From the NCBI GenBank assembly GCA_949152475.1, contig OX424564.1:11656001-11720000 (forward strand): 64,000 nucleotides of DNA, given 5' to 3'. A model generated the notes under the pieces. It saw only the letters and a list, made by a program, of their open reading frames with translations, made no database searches and was not told the origin of the DNA. Source of the DNA: Terebella lapidaria (taxonomy: Eukaryota > Annelida > Polychaeta > Terebellida > Terebellidae). This document shows positions 22,240 to 33,922 of this stretch, in pieces (the stretch's first letter is position 1; the number at the start of each line of letters is the position of its first letter). The position numbers and the translations under genes were made by a program.

Positions 22240-23720
22240 GTTATTAAGATGCAAAGCTTCAAAAGGTTCTATCGAATGGTCTCGGAGGAGAAGATGTTTG
22301 AACATTTTAAATTTTTGGACGATTTTTGTCGAAAATTGGCCGCCATTTCGAAAACGAAATGCGAGAATAAAAAATTTGCCTAAGGACCTATTATAGGTTG
22401 CCAGAGAATGATAAATTGACAGAGTCGAAGAATTCTTCAGCTGAATGGCCGTTTTGAGGTTTCATTTGAAGATGCCATGGAGATCAGTTGGTAGGGCTAT
22501 CCCGTAATAACGATACACACGTACAGTTTCAAGAGATTCCTTCGAGCGGCCTCAAAGGAGGAGACGTCTGGAAAGTCCAGAACTGAGTGTTTTTTGTTGT
22601 TGTTAAAATTGGCCATCATTACGAAATAAATGCATAACTAAGCAAATTGTAAAATACATCCACCAGACTCTTGATGTATTCTTTATCATTTTGTTCAAAA
22701 ATTTCAGATATATGACCGTAAACTTAAAGATAAACAAAATCCCATTTTGTTGGAATAATTTTCTTGAGAAAATGGAGGAGAAATGCAAATTTTGAAACAT
22801 TCGATGGTGGACTTCTAGAATTACAAAAATGCAAATTAAACAAAATCGGCATTTTTTTCAAAGTTAAAAACATTTTTGAAGAGGAAAGTCAAAATTTAAA
22901 TGAAAAACAGTGTGTGGTCACGATCCTACATATATATTATCAACATACAAAGTTTGGGAAGATTCAATCAAGTGGTGTCGGAGGAGAAGAAGTTTGAATA
23001 TTGGGCGTCCAAAATGGGCGTTTTTCGACACAAATGGCCGTCATTTTAAAACTGATCCCAAAAACAGAAAATGGCTTTGTTCTTCTAGTGTCCATATGTG
23101 TTTTGGTTTAAATTTTCAGAAAAAATGATTGTAAACTTTAAAGATAACGAAAACAAGAGTAGTTTTTAAAAGAATAAGGTGGAAATCTCCAATCATATGA
23201 ACACGGTCAATCATGTTCGGATGCGTCACGATTGACCAGCGTGGTCAAAGAATTCCCCGACTGGGAGGAGAGAGTGAAACAGATAGGGAAATCCTAAAAC
23301 AGGAAGGAGTAGTTCAAAATACAAAAAAAAATATCAGTTGGTGGGTACTAGATATTCCATTAGGCGTTCTTGGAGGAGGAGACGTTTGAATATTCTGGCT
23401 TTTTTCAGTAAAAATGACCGCCATTTTGAGAATAATGCGAATATTAATAAAAGCCAAAAAGATCAGCTCTCTTGCAGTATTTCTTAGATTCAAAACTTTT
23501 TTTCTAGAAATGTTTTTTTTTTCAATTATCAAAAAAAAAGTCAAACAAAAACTAAAGGAGAAATTCAAAATTCTGAAAAGATCTTTTTGTGAACACTATC
23601 CAATCCAGTGGTCTGGAAGGAGAAGACTTTTAAATATTACAATTACCAAAATTGGGCGTTTTCCGACAAAAATGGGCGCCATTTAAAAAACAATGCGAAA
23701 AAAAAAATTCCATTTGAAAT
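22240..23720. repeat. Diverged tandem repeat with GGCCGCCATTT core
   Basis: At least five diverged units of unequal length (roughly 270-400 bp) can be followed by an ordered set of words: a TCNNATGG/AGTGGT segment, GGAGGAGAAGANGTTTGAA, TTTTTCGACAAAAATGG and CCGCCATTT, then poly-purine. Units start near 22260, 22530, 22960, 23350 and 23600. Similar words occur in the mobile DNA at 10.8-13.3 kb. No coding frame is credible. Confidence 0.55.
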
Positions 23721-24433
23721 AATTTTCAGTGTATATTGTGTGCAGAATTTCAGAAAATTTTACCGTGAGGTAGGAGTGAACTTTACTCTGTCAAAAGGCG
23801 ACGTAATTCACATCAAAACGTATCAGATGTCGTTCTATTACGGAAGTGTAGAAGGGCCACCTGTGAAACTTTATCTTCTTAAATTCACGACTCGATAATA
23901 TCGATTTAATAACTCGATGATTTCGACTTAGTATCTCGATTATATCGACTTAGTATCTCGATAATATCGACTTAGAAACTCGATCACATCGACTTAGGAA
24001 CTCGACTTAAATCACACCGCATGATGTATACTAGTAGTCTGCATGTCCATATACATATGAGAAAACAAAAAAATAAACATTACTAGTTATTTATGATGTA
24101 GGGTCAAAATACTGTTTATAGAACTCTAATATATAATTGATATTTACATCAGAGGGGAAGTTTTCAATTCAGATATCGTTTATTTCAATGTTCACACGTG
24201 GACATACACCCCAATTGACACATTCGTTATTGGTTACCCAAGTACATTATATACATGTACACATGGGCTGGACAACCCTGATATATTAAGTTGGTATTAT
24301 CGAGTTAATGAGTCGATATTATCGCGTTACTAAGTCGGGAAATAAACAAAAATAAAGTTTCATAGGTGGTCTTCTACGCTTCCGTAACGCTTCCGTCTCC
24401 GATAGTATTTTTTACATACTTTATTTCGTTTTT

Positions 24434-25085
24434 ACGGTGGCTGATAAACGACAAGGCTAAATTGTTTTTGGGAATTAAATCCACCCTGGTAGAAGTGGAG
24501 CTAACTACCTGGAGAAAATGTCTACATCAGCGGAGGAAAGGTTAAATCCGGGGAGGAGGAGATGAAATCGTCACGCGCACCGCGCTGTTGGAAGTCAGCC
24601 ATCATGATGTGGAATCGTATGGATGAAATTGGTTAGATTCCTTGTTGTGCTATGTGCATTAATCTTTCCTGTGTGTATTTAACATTTTCTCTGCGGATTT
24701 AACCTTTCCTCCGCGGATGTAACCTTCCCTCCGCAGATTTAATCTTTCCTCCGCGGATTTAACCTGTCCTCCGCGGATTCAACCTTTTCTCCGCTGATTC
24801 AAACTTTCCTCTGCGGATTTAACATTTCCTTCGTGGATTTAACCTTTTCTCCGCGGATTTAACCTTTCCTCCGCAGATTTAACCTTTCCTCCGCGGATTT
24901 GACCTTTCCTTCGCGGATTTAACCTTTCTTCCGCAGATTTAACCTTTCCTGCACGGATTTAAACTTTCCTCCGCGAATTTAACATTTCCTCTGGAGATTT
25001 AATCTTTCCTCCGCGGATCTAACCTATCCTCCTGGTGGATTTAATTCCCTAGAACAATTCAACCATGTCGTTTATCAGCCACCGT
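24434..25085. mobile_element. Nested fold-back element carrying a 20-bp minisatellite
   Basis: The ends are inverted repeats of at least 50 bp: ACGGTGGCTGATAAACGAC is exact at both ends, followed by a diverged stretch that includes GGGAATTAAATCCACC on both sides. It lies between two of the ATATCGA-family ends, so it is probably nested in that element. Its interior is nearly all minisatellite. Confidence 0.7.
24645..25030. repeat. 20-bp minisatellite, about 18 copies
   Basis: Units read TCCGCGGATTTAACCTTTCC with single-base variants. A few copies in the opposite orientation (AGCGGAGGAAAGGTTAAATCC) occur on the left at about 24530. The unit is self-similar to the left arm, suggesting that the array grew from part of the element. 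Confidence 0.75.
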
Positions 25086-25584
25086 ACGTTTTCGTATTGA
25101 TACTTCACAACATAAACATTCAGGCTCACACATATACATGTTATTTTCGTACATGACAATGCAACATACATTTACATACACGTTCTAATATGCCTGCGTA
25201 CTACATATCTTGTAGCATAACTAAGTCGATATTATCGAGATCGTACGTCGATATTATCGAGTTATTATAAGTCACGAATTTAAAAAAAATACTCTTTTGC
25301 CTTTTCCACGTTTAAGTCAATATTATCGAGATACCAAGTCGATATTATCGAGTTATAAAGTCTATATTATCGAGTTACTAAGTCAGGAATTTCAAACAAT
25401 AAAGTTTCATGGTTGGCCCTTCTATGCTTCCGTAATTATACTGAGTAGGCTACATGATAGATGCTGATTATTCATTACACACTTAATATATAGGCTTAGG
25501 CAAATGGATAAAGTAAATAAAATTGAAGATATCAAATTAAATCGATGATGCAATACAGAGAAAATAGTTATCATTCGTTCGAAG

Positions 25585-26065
25585 ATATTAAAGCCGGGAA
25601 TTAAATATTAAAACCTGGAATTAACTATTAAAACCTGGAGTTAAATGTTAAAACCGGGGAATAAATATTACAACCTTGAAATAAATGTTCAAACACGGAA
25701 TTAAATATTCAAACCTGGAATTCAATATTCAAACCAGGAAATGTAAATAAATAGATCTATTACAACCTGGAATTAAATATTTAAAACCGGGAAATAAATA
25801 TTAAAATCGGGAATTAAATAATGGAACTTGGATTAAATATTTCTTGGCTTTGATGATTATTTTCCCGGTTTTAATACTTAATTTCGGTTTTTAATATTTA
25901 GTTCCAGGTTTGAATATTTAATGCCCCGTTTGATATTGATTCCGGGTTTGAATATTTATTTCCAGGTAGTAAGCCTAATACTTATTTCTTGGTTTTAAGA
26001 TTTAATTCCAGGTTTTAATTCCCGGTTTTACTATTTAATTCCGTGTTTCAAATATTAATTTTCCA
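25585..26065. repeat. Head-to-head minisatellite of AAAACCTGGAATTAAATATT units
   Basis: The left half (25585-25840) repeats TTAAAACCTGGAATTAAATA; the right half (25860-26060) repeats the complementary unit GGTTTTAATATTTAATTCC. The two halves can pair over more than 200 bp, which makes a large imperfect palindrome. No coding sequence is present. Confidence 0.7.
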
Positions 26066-27023
26066 AGGAGAAAAATCAATAAATCATTCTCCAAACAAAA
26101 TATGTAATTCCAAATACAACAATTGAATGTCCCTTGTTATGTTATAGGCTAACGAACGTGGCACTTCTCGTATGTATTTACTAATACCAAAGTGATACTT
26201 TGGCCTGAGGTTGAGTATTCGACTAGAAAGATCCTCTAGATTAATTTTTCTACATGCCAACATCGTTACAGGTGTTTCCGGCCCGAACATTGACTTTCCC
26301 GCCCTGTGACGTCATTTGTGGACGGCGCCATCTGGCGAATGAATAATTAGGTCAAGTGGAAGACCGCGCGAGATTTGGCGCGATTTCTGATATTTGGCGC
26401 GAAATGCAACACTGGTGTCGGAGGCCAACATGTGAATATTTGGTAAGAAATTGTGATTTTCTTCATAATTATGTGGCGAAGCTTGTGGAATTTGTTATTC
26501 ACACAATCTCTTGAGATTATGGATATACAGGGATGTCAAATTCGGCGTTGAAATGGTGTAAGTGCAACTGTCTAATGCGACAAAGTTCTGCCGGCTTCTG
26601 AAGAAATTTCGATGTGGTCGACAATGGCGGACAGTCGCAATGTTCACGCATGTTGTGGGATGTGAGTGGAAGTGTTTCACGTGTATTTTCACATCCCCAT
26701 GTGTCGAGATAAATTCTAGATCTAGGCTATCAGTAGTATATCCCCATTGTTGATAGATATATTGAAAAAACAAATTAAATGAGCTAAAATGCTTGAGCTG
26801 AAAATCAAAACACAATACTTCGAAGACGAAGTCTCAAGTCGACTTTTTTTTAAGTTTGGTACACTCTAGATTCTACGAGCCATCTGTCCTAAATTCGCAG
26901 CATCCCAAAATTCGCCAACTCGATAGATCTATTATCAGAAATTAGAAGCTAGTTTTGTGGAAAATTAATTACTGGAACAAAGATTGGATATCAGAGTTGC
27001 GATTGACGTTCAAACTTGTTAGA
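26066..27023. other. Intergenic region, no gene recognised
   Basis: Contains a CG-rich stretch at about 26290-26420 (TGACGTCA-like word, GGCGCCATCTGGCG and three TTTGGCGCG words) that may be an old promoter. No credible open frame follows. Confidence 0.35.
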
Positions 27024-27030
27024 CTCTAGT
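27024..27030. repeat. Target site duplication, left copy
   Basis: CTCTAGT directly abuts the left end of the transposon and is repeated exactly at 33084-33090. Confidence 0.85.
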
Positions 27031-30000
27031 TAGGGAGTTCATGTCATTTTTTAATTACTTCAATATAACTATCTAATGTATATAAACAGATAGATATAGT
27101 CTTCTGGTTCAATAAACTTTTTATTTCATGAAAATCGGATGAATGCAACTGGAGTTATGAGCATTTGAATGTGCGAACCTCAAGTGGATTAACGGGAATA
27201 TTACACAATATATATAACACTGTTGTAGCGGCACCATTTTTTCAACATATAGGCAATAAATAATAGAAAAACAACCATATCTTCCCTCAAACATAACCGA
27301 TTTGCATAATTCTTTCAACTAATTGTTTATGGAACTATTTGTAATAACATATGGGGAAAAATGTCATGATTTAAAATTTCAAAATGGCTGCCAAAATCCA
27401 AGATGGCCGACAAATCAAACATATCCAAAAACACCAAATTTGACGCGATAACATGACGTCATTCAAAGTACAACAAGGCAGCTAATTTTTTTACCAATAA
27501 GATAATTCAGATAAAACAACAATCCATACCTAATTATTTAATGTAAAATACTGTATATCATCATTTTGTTAGTGTGAAAAATACAAAATGGCCGCCAAAA
27601 TCCAAGATGGCCGACCGATCATAACATACAGAATAGTATATTCAATGATGGAACATGTTCGCACTTAAACACATGTAACTTGCTAGAATCAATGATAATG
27701 AAGTAATTGTGAGAGATAATACATAATAAATATGAAATATTGATGTGCCAATGTGTCAAAATAGAACATATTGTCTCAAAATCCAAGATGGCCGCCAAAA
27801 ATGTGGATTGAAATGACACTGCGTCACACAAACGCATACACGAGAAATCAAAAACTGACAAGCGGTAGCAACAATGCGGAACGGGTACCATACTGTATTT
27901 TACAGGATAGAATTAAATATGATTTGTTGCACATTAAATTAATTGTTGTTGTAGTTATTGAAAAGTTGTACACAATGAGAGCACAGTACAAGCAGCCTCA
28001 CCTAACATGTATAGCATTTTCAACTCAAGCTTCATACATCCTATTTATACATAATCGTAATGGGTACGAATCGCAAATTTGACAAAATACAACTGGGTAT
28101 AATTAACATGATAAAACAGGGTGCTATAACAAATGACTGCCACATGTATGTGTATAAACAAACAAATAAATAATAAATAAAATAAATAACTAGCATATGA
28201 AATGATCATCGTGATAACATGTGCATGGTCATATCGCATTTACAGAAACATTTGCAGGTACATATCACATAAAATCATTTCAATCACGTAAATACCAACA
28301 AATGAAATTTTCAGGTATCAAGCAAATACAAGTCTCCTTTAGATAAATCAATAAGGAGAGGCATTGACCACTCGTCAGTGGGATCTTCTTCATACACAAC
28401 AATATATTCAGTATGCTTTGGTGATTTTACAGCTTTGTCTGCAATTCTCAATACTGTAGCCTTGTACCAAGAGGAGCTGTTCGATTCTGGATCAGAACAT
28501 AAGTGGTTGATGGTTTTTCCCACTAACAGGTCTGGTTCATTCACATACTTGTCCATGTCCTCCTGTTGTCTTTTGATGACTCGTTTACGTCTCGACTCCA
28601 CAAGTGTCTTTGTGAGTGCTGCTTTTTTGTCTTGAACATGTGTGCGGATGTCATCTAAACTCCGCATCTGCAGAGCATTTGTGTTCGTGCGTGCTGTTGA
28701 AGATACTGGGTTGAGTTGAAGCACTTCCCGTATATTATCGGTAAGTTCATCGAGTGAATACGCCTTGCCGCCTTTACTCTTATTGAAAAGTTCACGTGGG
28801 CCGGCAGAATGGAGAACAAATCGGTGAAATCTGAGTTGTGTTGAGATAGCTTCCATGGCTTCTTTTGGAGTGAGCGCTGTTATTTTGCGTGTTATATCAT
28901 CATCAGAAGTCCACACACCTCCGAGGTCGGCCACTTTGTTTGTTAGGTCCACATTTTGATCATAGGCTTTCTTCTGTTTTTCCTCTTTCTTCTTCTGTTT
29001 TGCTTTCAAGGCTTCCAGTTTGGCAATCTTCAAAGACCGTAGCTTATCCGCATATAATTTCTTAAGACTGACAGCATTTCTCCTTGCTTGGTCGAGTATG
29101 GTATCCTGATCCTTTCGCATTGTGAGCCACTGGCTTGTTTTGTTATTTAGCCACATAATGTGTGCCTCAATGCACAATGTAGATGCATGTGGTTTCATGC
29201 GAATTAATAAGTCAAGTGAGCCCATATCCCTTTCAGAAATGATGTTGTGTTTGGGAACATTGGTGGCTTTCAACTTCTGGTCTTCATTTGGGGTCCAATA
29301 TTTGCCTCCTGGAAGTTGATCTTTGGCTTGTCTCTCCAACAGAATAAGTAATCCATTTAGAACAAGTTCCAAGGCCATTTGTGTGTAGCAGTTCAACATC
29401 ACATCATCAGATTCTTGATACAAAGACTTGTATATCTCATCTCGTGTTTCAAGGTCCTCAGAGAAGAGACATGATTCCTCCAATAACGGGGTTGAATCCT
29501 GAGCCCACTTCTCCAAACTGTCACGCATGTTCAACAGGTGGTGATTCATCGACAATATGTCTCCAGAGCGTTCACACAGTCGCCAAAAGGGTCCAGTAAT
29601 TTTCTTGTCAATAATGCCTAAAGCACGCAGACCAGCCACATACACTTTTTGTTCAACATCAAAATGTACTGACTGTAGCAGTTCATTAGGCTCGAGCCAG
29701 CAATCCAGGAAGTCAGTGATATGATCACGGTGGTAGTACACTGCTCCTGCATTGTAGAACAAAATATTCAATCGATTGCCAATATACGTGACCAACTTGT
29801 TTTTGATTCCTTTTTCCCGCAGGTACGCTTCCCAGGCACTGGCAACACCAGCTTTATCACTGCCACGTTTTGTGAAAGCTTTGCAGCTCGTTCGGGTAAG
29901 GCGGGCTGCACCACTTTCAGATGATTTGAACGAATGGGGATTCCGACCGACTGCAGCTTCACTTTCGAAGAGCTTCAGACACTTGTCCGCCTCGGGTGCC

Positions 30001-33000
30001 ATGTTTCCAACAAGATGCAACTTACAGAAAAAATTACACATTTCAGAAAGCTTTTGCTGAACACCAGAATCCAGGTTACTCCAGTTTTCAACTGATGTAG
30101 GTAGAACGGAACTTCTAAGTTGAGTGACGGCATCGTTGAATGTTGCGCATGTGGGTCCCTGGTCTGACATAGTGGCTGTGAACGACGACAGAAGCTTAGC
30201 AGCGTGCTGTTGCTTCTCTTCAGATGACCCAGAAACGCTGTCTGCGATTTCATCGATGGTGTCTTTGAAGTCCTGTATTGTACATATAGATATATATTAT
30301 AAACATGATGATTTACATGATATTGGTAAATGATATCTGTGATAGAAAGGTATATTAGGAATATGAGAGAGAGGTTTACTATTTCCCCATACATGTGATA
30401 TTATTACCTCCAATTTACGTGTATAATGTCTGTGATCATTATACATGATGTTGTTATACATATACTTTCACACATAATAGTGTGATTATCATTGGGTTTA
30501 GATGTCTTGTTGTGCAATTTGTTGATAATTTAAACATGTATATTTTATTGTTATACATTTTACAGGAAAGTTGTTATTATACAAACTATTTATTATTACT
30601 ACACATATTATGTACCGATGATTACCAAAGTTGCAATTCTTGTACCATTTATCATATAATTTTAATGTTTACCTGCAGTAACGCATCTGTTTTGCCGCTC
30701 GGCATTTCTGACAGTCCAAGGGTTACCGTTTCACCTGGTGAAATAAAATAACTAGTAACATATATTTTGATATAAAAGTTGTATCGAATATATTCCACTC
30801 AATATACAAAATATTGACCAAACAAGCTACCGACCATATTGCAAAATAATAAACCACTTATTCATGATCTGAATATACTTACCGGATGACAAACTTGCTT
30901 GAAACCCTTGATAGTGTGAATGGAATTTCGAGGTTGCGTCTTGGTGCAGGCAATTGCCGACCATGCTGGTTGGGTCAACTCCCGAGAGAAGAGTATTCGC
31001 CAGCTGTTGGTTGGCAACCATCTTTGCCTCTACCATAAGTCTGCTCAACACTCCTTTACTGGGCAAAGACTGTGGTATTTTGCCCACCAAGTTCTGCAGA
31101 ACAGTACGGATCACACTGTTAACTTTGTTCATGCTGACATTGCAATCGGTCAGCAACGTCATGATTGTTTGTCTAACTTCATTTGTGTATTTCCCGTCAT
31201 GAAATGTCTACACTATATCACCTTCCATTAAACTGTTCAGTTGCTCAAGGTCCCGGATTTGTTTTTTGCATCGCCTGATTTCCTCTTCATACCTCAAAAT
31301 CAATGCATTGTTTTTTTCAACAGAGTCTGATTCCTTGGTTATTGCTTTCTGGAGACACTTTTTCAAGTAGGATTTTTGTTTCAACAAATGGAGTTTTTCC
31401 CTGCGAAGACTTGTGATATCCTCAGCTTTTTTGTTGATTATTCCTTGGTGGTTAACAATCCTGTGCTTCGAATTTTTCAGTTCAGCTCGGAGCACTCTGA
31501 CATTGTCCTGAAGTCTTTTGATTCGTTTATTCACATTTCTTGGGCAATATTGTGACAGCTTTGATTTCATTGTAGCCAACTTTTCAGCAATCTCCTTGTT
31601 TTGTGTACGTTGCTTTTCGTATTTTTCATGCCATGCTCTGCAGTCCTTCTCCATTTCTTGTAGCACATTGTTTGAAATTTTGTACTTGGCCTCGAGAATA
31701 TCAACCTCCTTCTGTAGATCTAAAATCTGATCTATGTCACTAAATTGTTCTTCATTCCTGTTTCGCTTCACTGCTTGCTTTGTTTCTGGAGTTATGTTTT
31801 CGTTAGTGTTCCTTAATGTGGCTGTACAAACAGGTGGGTGAAAAACTGCTGACAGTTTTCGCTGTAACTGAGCATGTTTCTTTTGACTTTTTAGTTTGTC
31901 CACAACAGAAATAACATCGTGAATTTTTTTTCGAAGTCTTTCAGAGTCACATTCCTGGAATTGAAGATGAAGTTTTTTTATCTGTTCGGCACATTCCAAA
32001 TTAGTGGCAACTGTTTTTCGGACTGTGACCAAACCTCCGACAGTCAGTAATGGCTCTGACCCTGTGAGATAAGAAAGAAAATCATTTCAGACAAATTAAT
32101 CATCAATACATTTTTTGCGTGTCAATATTTGCATCAGAATCCTGAATCAAGAATCAACACAACAAAAAAATTGGGCAGCACTCTCCCCCCCTAGGCGCAG
32201 GCCAGCAAGATTTACCCCCCTTCCCCACTATTCCCCCACACAAATACAACAATGTCGGATCATCAGGCAAAGCACTACTATCATCACTAGCCAGATTCGG
32301 AGATAAATAGTCCCACAAAGCTTTAATTTCGCTAAAATGTCACAGTAGACTAGATATATTAGAATCAAATTCACAACACTATCACTTGAAATTGAAAGCA
32401 TCAGCCCGAGTGGCATTTTCCTAGTCGGCCTGTGTGGGCGATAATATGGCGTTTTGACAAAACGTCCTCAGCTTGCGCGCGTCTGAAATTACACTACTTT
32501 CGTTTTCGTTTTTTTCTAGTGGTGAATTTGGCTCTACTAGCTAAATAACTGTACCATTATGATGACTAGCATTTATACTTTCCTACTGGTGTTCCGCAAG
32601 TTTGATTTCTTACCTTTTTGGGTGTTATTTTGCAGATTTTCAGCCATTTTCCAAGATAGCGTCGCTCGTGGTTGTCATAGAGATATCGCGGAAATTCCCG
32701 AATATTCTCGAGGTGTTTCCGAGTCTGATCATGTCTCTTTTTAGTGATTTCTGACAGTTTTTCCCGTCGAGAAAACGATCGATACAATGTGTGTAAACAC
32801 CAGCGGCCGCAAAAAACGTGCCCAATTCCAGCGAGCGCAAAACGTCACGACTTCGACCCCGTACTTTGAAGTTCACACATTCCTTGCACAGTAACAGTTT
32901 GAGCTATTCACACAAATTAAACACCAGAAGAAAGAGAAAACAATACTGATTTCAACGATAATTTTATTATTTGAATATGTTGATAAATACTGAAGTAATT

Positions 33001-33083
33001 ACAGTTTGAACACAGTGTGTTTGCTTGACAAAAAACAAAATCGGTATTTTCACGTAATTACGTCACGTGACTTGAACTCCCTA
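27031..33083 (-). mobile_element. Complete cut-and-paste DNA transposon with 7-bp target duplication
   Basis: The left end starts TAGGGAGTTCATGTCA at 27031; the right end, read inward on the minus strand from 33083, starts TAGGGAGTTCAAGTCA. That is 15 of 16 matching bases, with a further TAATTAC shared just inside. Immediately outside both ends lies the identical 7-mer CTCTAGT (27024-27030 and 33084-33090), the target duplication made on insertion. The element is 6,053 bp and encodes its own intron-containing transposase on the minus strand. Between the transposase stop and the left end are three ATGGCCGCCAAAATCCAAGATGG repeats (parts at about 27385, 27585 and 27785). The TAGGG end and a 7-8 bp duplication recall hAT- or P-like groups, but the protein was not placed in either. 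Confidence 0.88.
28311..32647 (-). pseudogene. DDE-type transposase of the transposon, five exons, one premature stop
   Basis: Exons on the minus strand are 32647-32614, 32061-30883, 30734-30673 and 30272-28311, with GT/AG borders and matching phases; the reading frame totals about 1,078 codons. The start (MAENLQNNTQK) was chosen because its phase fits the next exon. A long coiled coil fills residues about 30-290. DDE-like acidic motifs are HQDATSKFHSHYQGF (about 390) and SDQGPT (about 460); a Glu in WRLCERSGD (about 650) is a candidate third residue. A Lys-rich helix follows near 870. The C-terminal 70 residues (VGKTINHLC through YIVVYEEDPTDEW) look like a Tudor-like fold. A single TAG at 31210-31208 (codon 296) interrupts the otherwise open frame, so this copy is probably inactive unless the base is a sequencing error. 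The protein was not matched to a named superfamily. Confidence 0.75.
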
Positions 33084-33090
33084 CTCTAGT
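33084..33090. repeat. Target site duplication, right copy
   Basis: CTCTAGT directly abuts the right end of the transposon and equals 27024-27030. Perfect identity suggests a fairly recent insertion. Confidence 0.85.
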
Positions 33091-33922
33091 ATCGTTTAAA
33101 TTACAAGGCCTGAAATACACGGCAAATTTGGGAATGCAGCAAATTTAGGATGGATGGCTCGTATCATCCGTATGCACAGTGCTGTATTGAATAGATCTAT
33201 ATACTTCACTATGCTGTCTGAGTCAATGGCTGGTATGTGTGTAGAAATAATGAATGGACAGTTCGCATTATTTTTTTTTCATAGAAATCTCCAACTAAGA
33301 CTGCAGCGATATCGCCGCAAGGCAGCTGCATCAACTAGACAAAGTGCAATTTCGGGAATACCTGCTGAGGACCGCAGGTCCGAAAGACGAAGTGCCTTGC
33401 ATGATAAAATGTGTACCTCGATGTGAACGAAATCTATTCGCCGTTTGACGGCTAAAAACTTGGTAAAAACTAACGGAAATTACAGCTAAACTTACCAAAA
33501 TGGCAAGCATAATCATTTAAAAGTTATCTGTGTTAAAATCGTTGATTCATTGTGTTTTACAAACATTTTCAATCGTTTGAAGTAAACCGGCAAAATCAGG
33601 CAAGTTTCTCGCTTCAAATCTATGGCGGTTTCACCATTGCCTTGAACTCCATGACACAGAAATCCGGTGTAGGATCAAATCGAAACGGAAAACATATTGC
33701 GTAATGCTAAACAACATGTACGCGACACTAAGTCAGTTTCGATTTGATTCAACAGCGTATAAAACTGCCATTGAATCGAAGTGAGAAAGTTGCCAGATTT
33801 TGCATCTTTGGTTCAAACGATTCAAGATTGTTGGTAAAACATAATTAATCAGCGATTTTAGTGTAGATAACAACTTATAAATGATTAATTTATCATAGCC
33901 ATTTTGGTAGGTTTAGCTGTAA

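Larger units (their letters stand above)
23838..25436. mobile_element. Cluster of inverted-repeat elements with ATATCGA-rich arms
   Basis: A terminal sequence TTACGGAAGTGTAGAAGGGCC on the left (from 23838) recurs inverted at about 24351-24395 and at 25400-25436. Just inside each end are runs of the word ATAATATCGA separated by ACTTAGTA or ACTCG. The three ends imply at least two insertions of the same family, or one element with an internal duplication. No protein is encoded. Confidence 0.55.

Noticed and set aside
24645-25030. CRISPR-like array
   Set aside because: The units are contiguous with no spacers, and the DNA is from an animal genome.
31205-31218. A 14-bp micro-intron (GTGATA...TAG) removing the premature stop of the transposase
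   Set aside because: It is far below any known spliceosomal intron length; a real stop or a base error is simpler.
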